From Hippopus hippopus (taxonomy: Eukaryota > Mollusca > Bivalvia > Cardiida > Cardiidae): 64,000 bases of DNA. The notes beneath the pieces were generated by a model. The model was not told where the DNA came from. It saw nothing but the letters and a program-made list of their open reading frames with translations, and did no database searches. The stretch is from contig OX328103.1 of NCBI GenBank assembly GCA_946811185.2, positions 27,944,172-28,008,171 on the forward strand. The letters run 5' to 3'. A program made the position numbers and the translations under genes. Shown piece after piece: positions 10,901-20,421 of this stretch. Position 1 is the first letter of the stretch. Each line of letters opens with the position of its first letter.

Positions 10901-10993
10901 TCTGTCGGGATTCGAACCCACGGCGGACAAACATCCTCGCTTTTCGAGGTTTAAAAGGCCAATACCATAACCACCGAGCTAGAGAGATATCTC
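10901..10993 (-). other. tRNA-like sequence (A and B boxes, long variable arm) inside the miniature LTR element
   Basis: The - strand shows TAGCTCGGTGG (A-box-like, one mismatch), a strong CCTCG/CGAGG hairpin where a long variable arm would lie, and the perfect B box GGTTCGAATCC. The acceptor stem does not pair, and the anticodon stem pairs only partly. A working tRNA is therefore unlikely, and the segment is better read as a pol III-type promoter module or a tRNA-derived remnant. Confidence 0.55.
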
Positions 10994-11162
10994 CCTAACG
11001 CAGTAGTCAGGTATTGCATTTAAATCGGGACGAAGCCATGCATGAAGGAGTGGTCTCCCCTAACACCCCCCCCTTGAAGTCATCATTTATTGATGACTCA
11101 AAGCCTTATCAGGCAGAAAGTCCGTTTTTGGACAACAAATGGGATTAATGGCTCAATGGCCA

Positions 11163-11180
11163 ATCCCGGACGAGCCCCCA
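11163..11180 (-). promoter_or_regulatory. Primer-binding site complementary to tRNA-Pro 3' end
   Basis: The - strand reads TGGGGGCTCGTCCGGGAT, immediately downstream of the 5' terminal repeat. That is the expected position and sequence for priming minus-strand DNA synthesis with tRNA-Pro. Confidence 0.75.
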
Positions 11181-11395
11181 TCTTTCGAACGAAGTCCGTA
11201 ACAAAGAAACAAATGAATACATGCATGGCTGAAATACAAACCGCACTTATTACGTAAACTAGCATATATGATATGAGTTTTTCTATCTCCAAAGAAATAA
11301 AGCTTGTTTGGGCTAGGTTTATCCATGTCTAAGCGATATTTAAAAGCAGACAATGTTCCAGCATTTTTCGTTGAACATCTGATAAACAGTTCCAA

Positions 11396-12180
11396 TCATT
11401 GATCACTGATAGCAGAGTTTTTGTACAAGTTGGTTCTGCAAGCAAGTTCGCAAGTTATTTGGTCTTCAAAGACTGTAAGATGATGATTCCCCAACTGTCT
11501 GAGAAAATAAACTCTGAATTCCAAACCATCATGCAAAGCTTTACAAATGTGATGATAGAGACAAGCAACTTGGTTAACGGTTGAGTCACCCGGCATGAAA
11601 CCAGATTGCCAAGGCTTAAAGAAATCGATGTCCTCTAGATAATTGTAAACATGTTTAATATATAATATAAATATAATGAATATAATTCTCTCTAAAACCT
11701 TTTCAATATTTTTCAATATTGAAACAGGCCTGTAGTCGGAAGGAAGAGATGCATCACCACATTCAAATATTGGACACACATTTGACCAGCAGCTTCGATA
11801 AGAATCCTATTATTTATGATATCAGGTCCTGAGGCCTTACCTAGCTTAAGTGTTTTAAGAACATCCAGTACTTCAGACGGCATGACATTGATGGAATCTA
11901 AAGGATTCTGTATAAATTCGTGATTTTCATCTGGAATAAAACTTAAGGAATCATCTATGCATGACTGGTTGGCAAAATGGGAATTGAGTAAATTTGCTTT
12001 CTCGTCTTTTTCGATAATCATAGAGTCGTTGGAAGTATCATATAAAGGAGGAATAGATGTTGAATAATGAGAACACATGAGCGATTTTAGTGTTTTCCAC
12101 CAACCACGCGATGACAGAGTTCCAGATTTTAATTGTGAGTACAACCGCTCGAAATGTTGTACTTTACTTTGTCGGATCAA
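11396..12180 (-). pseudogene. LINE RT N-terminal region, frameshifted (copy 1)
   Basis: Two overlapping frames (12180-11713 and 11779-11396) give the region that precedes the RT core in CR1/L2-type elements. It includes G-W-W-K-T-L-K-S-L, then L-K-T-L-K-L-G-K-A-S-G-P-D, then D-Y-R-P-V-S-I-L and F-M-P-G-D-S-T. The sequence then jumps to C-terminal residues without palm motifs B and C. A second copy of this stretch lies at about 29090-29700. Confidence 0.75.
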
Positions 12181-12807
12181 TGCAATTACTTCATTTCTAG
12201 CAGACCTAAATTTGACCAGTGACTGACTTCGTTTGACTTCTTTGCTTTTCTATAAAATCTTTTACGGCGACGTATTTTCTCACAGGTCAACCACGGAGGT
12301 CCTTTGGGACTGACATTAGCATTTTTGCTAGGAATGGACTTACATGCGTTTTCAGTAATGATATCCGAAAAATTATCAGCATAAATGTCAATATTACTAT
12401 TATGCGTAGAGCTCTAATTAAAAATTTGGAGGTTATGTCTAAGCTGATCATAATTGCCTTGGTCAAATTTCCAAATTGTTCGCTTTATATTCTTAACCTT
12501 GGGTTTTAGAAAATTAAAGACACCAAAGGCAGGGCAGTGATACCGTATTGTAAGATCCAAATAAGGTTCGCCAACGCTCGTTGTTAGTATTGACTCTTTA
12601 CTGGTAACAAAAATAAGATCAATTAGAGTGAGAATTTTCTGTGAAAAGTGTTGGTTCGTCTGTACATTGAATCATGTTAAATTGGTTACAGGGGGCCTTC
12701 ACTTTACGAAATTGTGTTTGATTCATTGTGTTTAGATTAAAATCCCCAGTAATAATAACATCAGAGATATTTGAATCAATAGCAAGACCAACAGAATCTT
12801 CTATTAG

Positions 12808-13413
12808 TCAGCTGTAAGCTGAGTCAGAGTTTGGAAGTCTATAGAATACACCGTACAGGATATTCCTGTTATTGCTAGACTTAATCTGAATCCAAATACA
12901 CCCAAGTTTATTGGGCTCGAGATCGTGTCTTCGGATGTAAGACAAATCATTTTTGATATACAGAGTAACTCCCCCATATCTATTATCAGCCCGATCTTTC
13001 CGTTCGGGTGGTTGGAATGAAGGAAAAAGTAGTTCATTTGGAGAAACTTCATCATGCAACCAAGTCTCGGAAAACGACACAATATCAAAATATGATAACT
13101 CAGCAATCAAATTATCAAGCTTGTTAGCTATACTTTGGACAATATGATAGATGGTTGAAAGGTGATAAGGAAGGTTGAGAAAATAATAGAGATCGAATGA
13201 GCTAGACCAAATGTCTGAGCTCTCGCTAGGTGGTGGACCAGGATTCGGATGGACATCGCCAGATTTCAATATGAAAAGTAGAATCCAGACAGATGAAGGT
13301 AGCAAACAATGAAAAGTGCAGTATAGCATCAGCCTTGAAAATATTACATCTTCTTTGCAGCGGTTGCTTTTCAATAACCTTTTCCTGTTATAGTGTACAA
13401 TGTATTCGGTCAA
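12808..13413 (-). pseudogene. LINE apurinic-type endonuclease region with 2A-like motif (copy 1)
   Basis: A hydrophobic N-terminal stretch is followed at 13234-13260 by S-G-D-V-H-P-N-P-G-P, which matches the 2A ribosome-skipping core N-P-G-P. Endonuclease motifs then appear: S-F-S-E-T-W-L, R-K-D-R, R-Y-G-G-V-T-L-Y-I and G-V-F-Y-R-L-P-N-S. The frame ends near 12808, and the G-D-F-N block is out of frame further down (about 12740). The homologous stretch at 30077-30862 retains G-D-F-N and D-H-L-L-V-T-N. Confidence 0.75.
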
Positions 13414-14012
13414 AGTTTCCGACTGTTTTTAAATAATGGGAATAGGAAAAAAGTGTTCTAGTCATGTGGAAGTGAAGATGTGAACAGTGTGTTGCTTGTC
13501 TACATGCAAACCTTTGAAATCTACAATTTATCATGTTACCGCACGTACTAAGAACAGAAACAGCATGCAGCAATACAACACATGCCCAAATCCACGTTTC
13601 TTACAGTTACACTATCTATCAATTCAACAAATATCACCAGACACTCCACACAAATTAAAAGGAAAAAAGAACATATGCAAGAAAAAAAAAATGATTAAAA
13701 CCGCTGACAATTGTAAGAAAAATGGCCAAATACACATAACATAAATCTGTAAAACAAACTGAAATGTCTTAAATTTACATACAGTTTATGAGTTGGTTGC
13801 AAGTATGCAGAAAATAGATGTCTATGAATATTTTGATAGGAACGGGCAATTAATGAAATCTATAACATCACGGTATGACAAGTGTTACTAGTAAGGCTGA
13901 GATTATCAGATTTCTAAAGGAAATGTAAGTTCATCATTGTATATACTTGTTTGAAAATCTTATTATTATAGTAGAATGTGACTATCTGTCTGCAATATAA
14001 CAAAAGAAAGGA
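13414..14012. other. Non-coding duplicated sequence (matches 31010-31640)
   Basis: It is well conserved with the duplicate, but frames break in both copies. It may include the 5' end of the defective LINE. No other feature is recognised. Confidence 0.45.
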
Positions 14013-14799
14013 AATGCTGCATTTACATAAACCACGATGTCTACGATGTCCACGATTTCAAAACATTGCGGAACTCCACGATTCATTGCGTTTTTGAAGC
14101 AGTGAAACACATGTACAGCGTTTACATAAACCACGACGTCCTCGATTTTAGAGAAGCGTGTTGAGCGTGTGGCGTCGTCGGACCAAATCTCGTTGTTCTT
14201 GAGGGAACGTGGCGCAATCGCGATGATCGTAAGAATCGTGACAATTTTTTTGACCGTCAAAAATTTGATCACGATCGTCCCGATTTATTGTTAATCTTGG
14301 GGGAGCGTAATAGAACGTGGAAATCGCAGTAGAAGGTAGCACAACTTAACAGACCTTAATGCGGCGCATCATACCTTGATCGTCCATTGTAGTTGATCTT
14401 GGTGTACTTTGAAACACGATAAGAGGATGGACGGCCCATGCCATCAAATTATACCCAAATCCTGCAAAAGAAGTGACAATCCCGATCAAATCGTTGACAT
14501 AACTCGTAGCAGATCGTAGTAATCGTAAGAGAAATAGAGAGAACTTAAGAGAACATAATGAAAATCCTGGCATATCTTAACCAGAATCGTTTTAGTTTTC
14601 GTAACAAACCGCTGAAGCTTGTACATTAATATTAAATCGGCGTAATCGTGGCAAAATTTTTGACCATCAGAAATTCTGTGAAGATCCTTAAGATCATCCC
14701 GATAGCACCAAGTTCCCTCAAGATCAACGCGATTCGATCCTACGAGACCACACGCTCACCACGCTTCTCTCAAATCGTGGGCTTATGTAAACGTAGCAT
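14013..14799. mobile_element. Non-autonomous DNA element with long terminal inverted repeats
   Basis: The left end ATGCTGCATTTACATAAACC is matched in inverse by the right end (ATGCTACGTTTACATAAGCC on the other strand). An imperfect inverted match of about 170 bp starts near 14117 and lies opposite about 14640-14799. The left tip is partly duplicated (14013-14115). It has no transposase. The duplicated block near 31655 lacks it, so it inserted later. Confidence 0.72.
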
Positions 14800-15470
14800 A
14801 AACAGTATAAATCTGTCATACAGTTATGGATATACAATATTCATACAAAGCTAGGCAAAGCAATTTTTACCTAATGTAATACTGATCATAGTTTTACTCT
14901 TTCCAGAACTTTTCAATATCTTAATACATGTATAATTATTCTGACATAGTGAAAAAGTAAAACGAGCCAGAAGTTTTTTAACACATATTCAGTAAACCAT
15001 ATTATGGCAGTGTTGTCAACATTTAAACTTCGGCACACTGCTGTCTTAAACGTCAGCTAGACGACTTGGATTGAAGATTGGCAACATACAGACGTTAAAA
15101 TGGAGCGAAGGGGTTACACCTTTTATAGATGTATATTACCGAAGATTAATGGACAAACATAGAGTATAGAAGCGTCCATATTAGTACAATTCATAACAGG
15201 TTGACAAGGTAGACAGACAATCAGTAAATGAAATAGGATCGAAACGGCTATTAAGTTGATAGACATTCAGACAGACTGATAGAACAGATCGAATTCATAC
15301 CAAAACTGACCAAGATGACAGACAGACAGAGAGACAGACAGACGGACAAACAATGTTCTCGTAATCCACATAAAGCCATGGTAATCAATGTAAGAACTAA
15401 CATTTAACCAGAAAGATATAGAGGATATTTGTTTTTTACGGTGAAAGATCGAAATTTATTTCATCGAGTA
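14800..15470. other. Non-coding duplicated sequence with a GACA-rich simple repeat
   Basis: It matches about 31675-32290. A (GACA)n-like run lies at about 15318-15350 and expands differently in the duplicate (about 32187-32228). No gene is seen. Confidence 0.5.
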
Positions 15471-15533
15471 AACATCATCGGTAATATTTTTACGAGTGGC
15501 GCAGCCACGAGTGAAAATATTACCGATGATGTT
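15471..15533. repeat. Short foldback
   Basis: AACATCATCGGTAATATTTT is matched in inverse by AATATTACCGATGATGTT around a GTGGCGCAGCCAC core. It occurs only in the left duplicate. Confidence 0.6.
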
Positions 15534-15535
15534 CA

Positions 15536-15741
15536 CAACCCTGGAAAAAAAGCCTTTTGATAACATTTTGATAACGCTGGAGGAAAGAAGTAATGCTGGT
15601 AAGTACCATTTTCTTCTTTTCCCAAAATGTTCTCTGCAATATCAAAGAAAGATTGCACCATTTGAGCCAAAATAAAATTGTCGTCTGCAAATGCTTTCAA
15701 TTTGAAAAAAGCTAAAATTTTGTCGTCTGGTAAAGGGTTAA
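15536..15741. repeat. Palindromic element (AGCATTTTCTCC/GGGTTAA family)
   Basis: It ends in GTCGTCTGGTAAAGGGTTAA and has a degraded GGAGAAA/TTTCTCC-type hairpin near 15580-15625. The same copy is at 41022-41258 in the duplicated block. Confidence 0.6.
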
Positions 15742-17055
15742 ACAATCACAAGATCAACAGACTTGCAGAAATACATTCAGTCGTGATAATTTTACAAAAA
15801 ATACCCCTTTGGTTATCTATATATTGAAGCAGCAACACTTGCTACCAACACATATCATTATAGAATGGTTCAGAACTACAAATCTCTTTTGTAATCTCTG
15901 ATTTTTAAAGAATACAAACATGAAACAATAAGTCATGAAACGTGGGTAGATCAAAACTGTATACATGTAGAAAGACAAAATTGGATTAATTCCCCTGCCG
16001 TAAATGCATTCATGCATTTTAGAATCGTACATCAAAATACTGTTAACTCTTTGCCCTTCGAATAAAGTCGGTGGGTGCATTAAGCGGAGTGCAGACGGGT
16101 GATCAGACTGCACTTACGTGGCGTATGATCCCAGCTTGAACCACGCTCACACCAATGCTGATATCAGTTAAATAATGCCGATTCAATAGAAAGTAAAGAA
16201 ATCCATGCTTGTGATAGTTGAAAATATGCATTCAACTGGGCAAGAATCAGTTCTTTTATATATATGCTGGTGAAAAAAGAAAAGCTGTCATGTCTTAACT
16301 CGATAATAAGTAACACATGAATAATGGAACTGTGAATACGAAATAAGTATATCTAGAATATGAATTTGCTTTCCGAGAGCGCCATGGGAGAGAGGAACAT
16401 CGCTCATAATGAGATGATGTTCCCCCTCCCATACCGCTCCAGAACCAGCAAACCTAATATATATTTCTCCTCCTATCAAACCTTCTGAATGATTAATATG
16501 AATGATAAAAACATTTTCATAAAGTAAGGAAACTCCTACGCAGCAATTTCAAATGAATACTATTGACATACATGTAGGTAATGGCCTGGTATTGGGTTGT
16601 GTGGTTCCAAGATCAGACCACATGTTATGTGCGGTCCGATCCGGATCCACACAATCCACACACTCATTGAGGTAAAAAATTAACGACGTATATGACAATT
16701 TTTCTAACAGACAGATTTTTTTAAAACTTTGCACATACAAAGCTCATCATGTCTCTAGGACATTACAGTAAAAAAAGTTATGGGTCACCGTGCTCGTTTC
16801 TGAGAAACTGGCCTTTAAAAAGTTCCAAAATTCAGCTTATATTGGAATTTACACGCTTTTCTTAAATAGTCAGTTAAACAGAAAAACTATCGGAAGAATA
16901 TACAAACATACATCATTTAAATGAAAAATAATTTTTGCACAAAAAATATATAAAAGCCTGGTTTTGAGCATGGTAAATGTAGAAATATGCATGTTATATA
17001 CAGACCATTGAGTTAAAAAGGGAGATGATTTGACCGAATTAATCTTTAATAAATA
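15742..17055. other. Non-coding duplicated sequence, no gene seen
   Basis: It is closely conserved with 41259-42513. Frames are short and not maintained between copies. A palindromic stretch near 16595-16650 (GATCAGACCACATG/CGGTCCGATC) is present in both. Confidence 0.5.
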
Positions 17056-18501
17056 CAGGGTGTTTCATAATATGTGATACACTTTAAACCAAATGTCTCT
17101 TTTATGTTAGAATGTCCGTAACAGTGAAAAATGTACCATATTAAAGGGAAATGCTGTCCAATTTTATAAGTGTAGTTTTACCCATTACACTTACCTATAA
17201 AATATTTAAGCAACGTTTGAAAGCAGGGTCCGTTTACATCATGTAGGCCTACTCAAAATGACGTCCATTATGGCGTCGCACCATCTCCACACGTTTCATG
17301 AAATTTATCATCACATTATTGCACATATCACTGGTTATCTTTCTGATTTCACGTCTGATGGACAGTTTAAGCTCTTCTGTTGATTTCGGCTGCACTTTGT
17401 AAACTCTGTCCTTGAGATGACCCCAAAGAAAGAAATCCAAAGGACGGAGATCCGGACAGTGGGGTGGCCAAGGGCGTTCCGTCTTCAGAGAGATGAATCG
17501 TGTGTCAAATGTTTTTCTAAGCCATTCAAGAACTCTCTGTGCGGCGTGTGGAGCGGCACCGTCTTGTTGGAACCATGTTTGTGTCATATCAACCCCTTTC
17601 CTACGGAGTGCAGGCAGGAACTTGTATTTCAGAAGAGACAAATAGCGTTCACTGTTGATGGTCTCGGTGTTTCCGTCTTGATCTTCGAAAAAGAATGGCC
17701 CAATTATTCCTGTAGAGCTAATGGCTGCCCATACCGTTACTTTCTCAGCATGACATGGTTTCTCTACAAAAATGCCTGGTCTGGCATCTGACCAGTGGCG
17801 ATGGTTCTGTTTGTTTAACTGTTGATCCAAGAAGAAGTGAGACTCGTTACTGAACCATACGTTTTCAAGAACCTCAGCATTGTCTGTCATCCAAATGGAA
17901 AAATCAAGACGTTGGTTGACATCACTGTCTTTCAGATGTTGGAGCACTGGTATTGTATAGGGTGTTAGTTTTAGATCGAACCTTAGAGCCCTGTACACAC
18001 TTGTCACACTGGAGGGATTTGTAACATCAGAAAGAACCCTTCTTACCGACCTCTGTGTTGTTCACTAATCACCTGCTTCACCTCTGCAACAGTCTTGTCA
18101 CTCCTGCTCGTCCCAGGGCGACCCTGATTATTGTGTCTCTGGTCCAGTACACTTCCATGCTGCTTAAACCTTTTTACTACTCTGCTTACTTGTAGCCTGG
18201 TCACCCTCCTATCGCCAGGGTACAGTTGCCTCATTCTTCTGGTTACAGCTATGATAGAACGGTGTTCATAGTACAATTTTATGATATCCTGACACTTTTC
18301 CATGGACGACGCCATCTTGAAAATAACAGTTAATAATGACGTCATATATGACGTCATGACGTCAACGTCTTCCCGTAATTTACGTTGCATACAAAATGGT
18401 GAAGTGTCTAGTTTATTATAGTACAAGCATCGTGTTTATAACTATAGTATCAGTGAAGCAACAATTATTTGAAAGTGTATCACATATTATGAAACACCCT
18501 G
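17056..18501 (-). mobile_element. Tc1/mariner-superfamily element (DD41D type), full length, 1446 bp
   Basis: Perfect 30-bp terminal inverted repeats begin CAGGGTGTTTCATAATATG (17056-17085 and 18472-18501). TA dinucleotides flank it at 17054-17055 and 18502-18503. The duplicated locus has the unoccupied TA at 42514-42515, so insertion followed the segmental duplication. It contains one transposase gene on the - strand, now broken. Confidence 0.93.
17249..18426 (-). pseudogene. DD41D Tc1/mariner transposase, frameshifted
   Basis: A likely start (M-A-S-S-M-E-K) is at about 18315. An N-terminal helix-turn-helix region follows, with the G-R-P-G-T-S-R linker. Near 18050 a one-base indel shifts the frame, ending the first frame after Q-H-R-G-R. 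The catalytic domain continues in the other frame from about 18052 to 17249. It carries W-F-Q-Q-D-G-A-A-P-H with the second Asp and C-P-D-L-R-P-L-D-F-F with the third acidic residue. The 41 residues between them give the DD41D class (known from rosa/visitor-type elements). The first catalytic position reads F-S-N-E-S-H-F, with Asn where Asp is expected. The frameshift and this change both predict an inactive protein. Confidence 0.88.
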
Positions 18502-18734
18502 TACATACCTTCTGTGTTGAATTTAATGAGTATTGAAATATCCAAGAGTATCACTTATCAGTCCAATAACACTACAATATTATGCAGGGACATGCATCGA
18601 GGACGTGAGCCGTTCGAGGTCTCGGTGTGACTCCAGCCGATGAATGTTCAATTATTTATCTTTCACAATAATAATACCATAATTTGTCTAAGTGCTGGGA
18701 ACAAGTTTGTCTTTCAATAGCTTTCTCCTTTGAA
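18502..18734. other. Short non-coding duplicated stretch
   Basis: It matches about 43088-43275. Nothing is recognised in it. Confidence 0.4.
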
Positions 18735-19089
18735 AGAAAATGTTGTCTCTTGTAGCTGTTAAGTTTGCATTCACGAACACGTTAGTAAAGCCACTGGCTC
18801 GCAGCTTTGACTTGTTCTTCAACACTTTCCATCTAGCCCTATAGCTCGTAAACGTGACGATTATATCACGCGGTCAGGACGCCTGGTTACTACTAGAAGT
18901 TGCTCTTGGTCTACTACTTGCTAGTGTAGATGAGCATTTAGGACGCTTGGTACAGATCGTCGGTCTACGGTGCATTTGAATATTTCTTTTAGCTCGACTG
19001 TTTTGGAAAGACACGCCGACCGCTCTTAATCTGCGACTTCGTTGAGAGAAACTTTTGGCCTTTTTTAATATGACATAGATCTGTGTCAT
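18735..19089 (-). pseudogene. Retroelement ORF1-like C-terminal fragment, copy 1 (extra stop)
   Basis: This is the same fragment as at 43265-43666. A basic N-terminal part (M-T-Q-I-Y-V-I-L-K-K) is followed by P-R-D-I-I-V-K-F-T-S-Y-R. In this copy the codon before P-R-D is TGA instead of TTA, so the frame stops at 18874. The remainder stays readable down to about 18720. The motif resembles the C-terminal domain of ORF1-type proteins of invertebrate retroelements (inference). Confidence 0.55.
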
Positions 19090-20076
19090 AACTGAAGATC
19101 TTTACTTGAAACTGGGGTTACTGATTGACTTTCACAAAGGGAGCCTATTCTAAGAGGATAGAAAACCCTAAAAATATTTAAGACACAGTTATGCCCCCTT
19201 TTAACAGTAGTTTTACCGAAAATGCCGATTGTTCACATCCGCATGTGGTGTACTTGGATCTTATGACTGCACTTCCAGAGAGTTTGCTCTTCAGGGGGAC
19301 CTGGTATTTGCCATTCTGTACATTTGCTCTTCAGATCACACAAACGTATAATCGATAGAAACAATTATCGACAGAACGTCTTTAACTGTAGTTGTTAAGG
19401 ATATAATACGTTTAGTAACATGTAATCAACATGTTCGTTTGACTTATTGTCAAACGTTGTGGTTCTCATAGTGCGTGAAGGTTTGTTCCATTGTTTGTAC
19501 AATTGGCGGGAAAAATAAATTAATAAATAAATAAAATAAAGATCTAGGTTTAAATCAGAATGTATAGAAATTTCTTCACGGTTTTGCATCTACATAAATT
19601 TCTTTTTCGGTGAAGTCTATTGACAAAAGTTGGTTCTAATTTTCAGTGAATTGTATTCTTGACCGTCCAAAATACGGAAATCCATTTACTCGCAGCTGAA
19701 AGAGTTTAACTTATTTTGATTTGAACGGCTTTATATTTCACCGGTTAACAAACTCTCGTCGTTATACTACACTCGTATAACATTAATTTTAAGGAATTAA
19801 CAGACGTCTTACTGTCACATGTTTGGACAACACTTGGGGAGAAGCCTTTGATAATTGGAAAAAAGTGTAGAAACCAGATTTTTCTTCTATATTTTTTGAG
19901 TCACGTTTAAATTCGTAGATTCGCTTTCTTTGAACAAGTTTAAAATAAAAGTTTGTCGACTATCAAGACTTATTTCGGCAGGAAAAAAACACTTATGCAT
20001 ACATTTAGCTGCACTTGTCAGCATTTTGCTGTAGCCTCCCGACAAACTACTTGACCTAAGTATCACGGACGTACTT
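19090..20076. other. Upstream region of C1q gene 1, no gene seen
   Basis: It is conserved with 43667-44690, upstream of the next C1q gene. It is AT-rich. Short frames are not preserved between copies. Confidence 0.5.
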
Positions 20077-20100
20077 CGGAGTGCATTTGCAAAATACACT
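20077..20100 (+). promoter_or_regulatory. Conserved upstream element shared by four C1q gene copies
   Basis: The block CGGAGYGYATTTGCAAAA plus TACRCT lies 345 nt before the ATG. Matching blocks lie 347, 455 and 313 nt before the ATGs at 45038, 50742 and 59573, in flanks that have otherwise diverged for the last two. ATTTGCAAAAT is close to a C/EBP- or octamer-like site. A regulatory role is inferred. Confidence 0.45.
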
Positions 20101-20269
20101 CATGCACTTACATTAGGGTAATAATCTGTTTGAGATCGGTCATTCATTTAGAACTGAAAGAATGATAAAACTCGCAAATTGGAACTTTAGTAACTTTTCA
20201 ACCAAACTTTAACTAATAATTTGTATGTCAGAGATAGTTATTTAGGTGTTATTCCGAGTTGATGTGAAT

Positions 20270-20294
20270 GGTGTTATATATTTATTTATTCTTT

Positions 20295-20325
<31 letters not shown>

Positions 20326-20331
20326 TTTTCA
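20270..20331. repeat. (TTTA)n microsatellite about 90 bp upstream of the start codon
   Basis: A run of TTTA units lies between the conserved upstream element and the ATG. The matching run before the next gene (44890-44945) differs in length and ends in a T tract. Confidence 0.8.
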
Positions 20332-20421
20332 ATTAAATTTGATAATCTTTAAGAGTCTAATAAAACATATAATATAATCTGATCTTTACCTTAATATAAA
20401 GGGAATCACATTAAATTAACG

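Larger units (their letters stand above)
10836..11245 (-). mobile_element. Miniature LTR-type (TRIM-like) element with tRNA-Pro primer site and tRNA-like segment
   Basis: Two 65-bp direct repeats (10836-10900 and 11181-11245) begin TGCGGTTTGTATTT on the - strand and are about 93% alike. Directly after the 5' repeat on the - strand comes TGGGGGCTCGTCCGGGAT (11180-11163), the classical retroviral primer-binding site for tRNA-Pro. The internal part, about 280 bp, has no reading frame. It contains a purine-rich run and, abutting the 3' repeat, a tRNA-like segment with a perfect B box. The duplicated LINE near 27776 lacks the whole element. The layout matches terminal-repeat retrotransposons in miniature (known category). 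The tRNA-like segment in that position is unusual. The target duplication is unclear (TAAG possible). Confidence 0.7.
10564..13413 (-). mobile_element. Defective CR1/L2-like LINE, copy 1 (internally deleted, interrupted)
   Basis: In - strand order this holds an endonuclease region (13413-12808), an RT N-terminal part (12180-11396) and a C-terminal Cys-rich tail (11395-10590). Several frameshifts separate them. The RT core with its Y-A-D-D motif is missing. The palm start (N-Q-V-A-C-L-Y-H-H) runs within a few codons into the C-terminal segment (L-T-V-F-E-D-Q-I-T-C). The same architecture occurs at 27500-31030, so the deletion predates the segmental duplication. A 410-bp miniature LTR-like element (10836-11245) interrupts only this copy. 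Confidence 0.8.

Noticed and set aside
10901..10993. A functional tRNA gene
   Set aside because: The B box is perfect, but the acceptor stem does not pair and the anticodon stem is weak. It lies inside a small repeat-bounded element.
13982..14573. Overlapping - strand frames in the 14.0-14.8 kb element as a transposase
   Set aside because: No transposase motif is visible, and the frames lie in the inverted-repeat arms.
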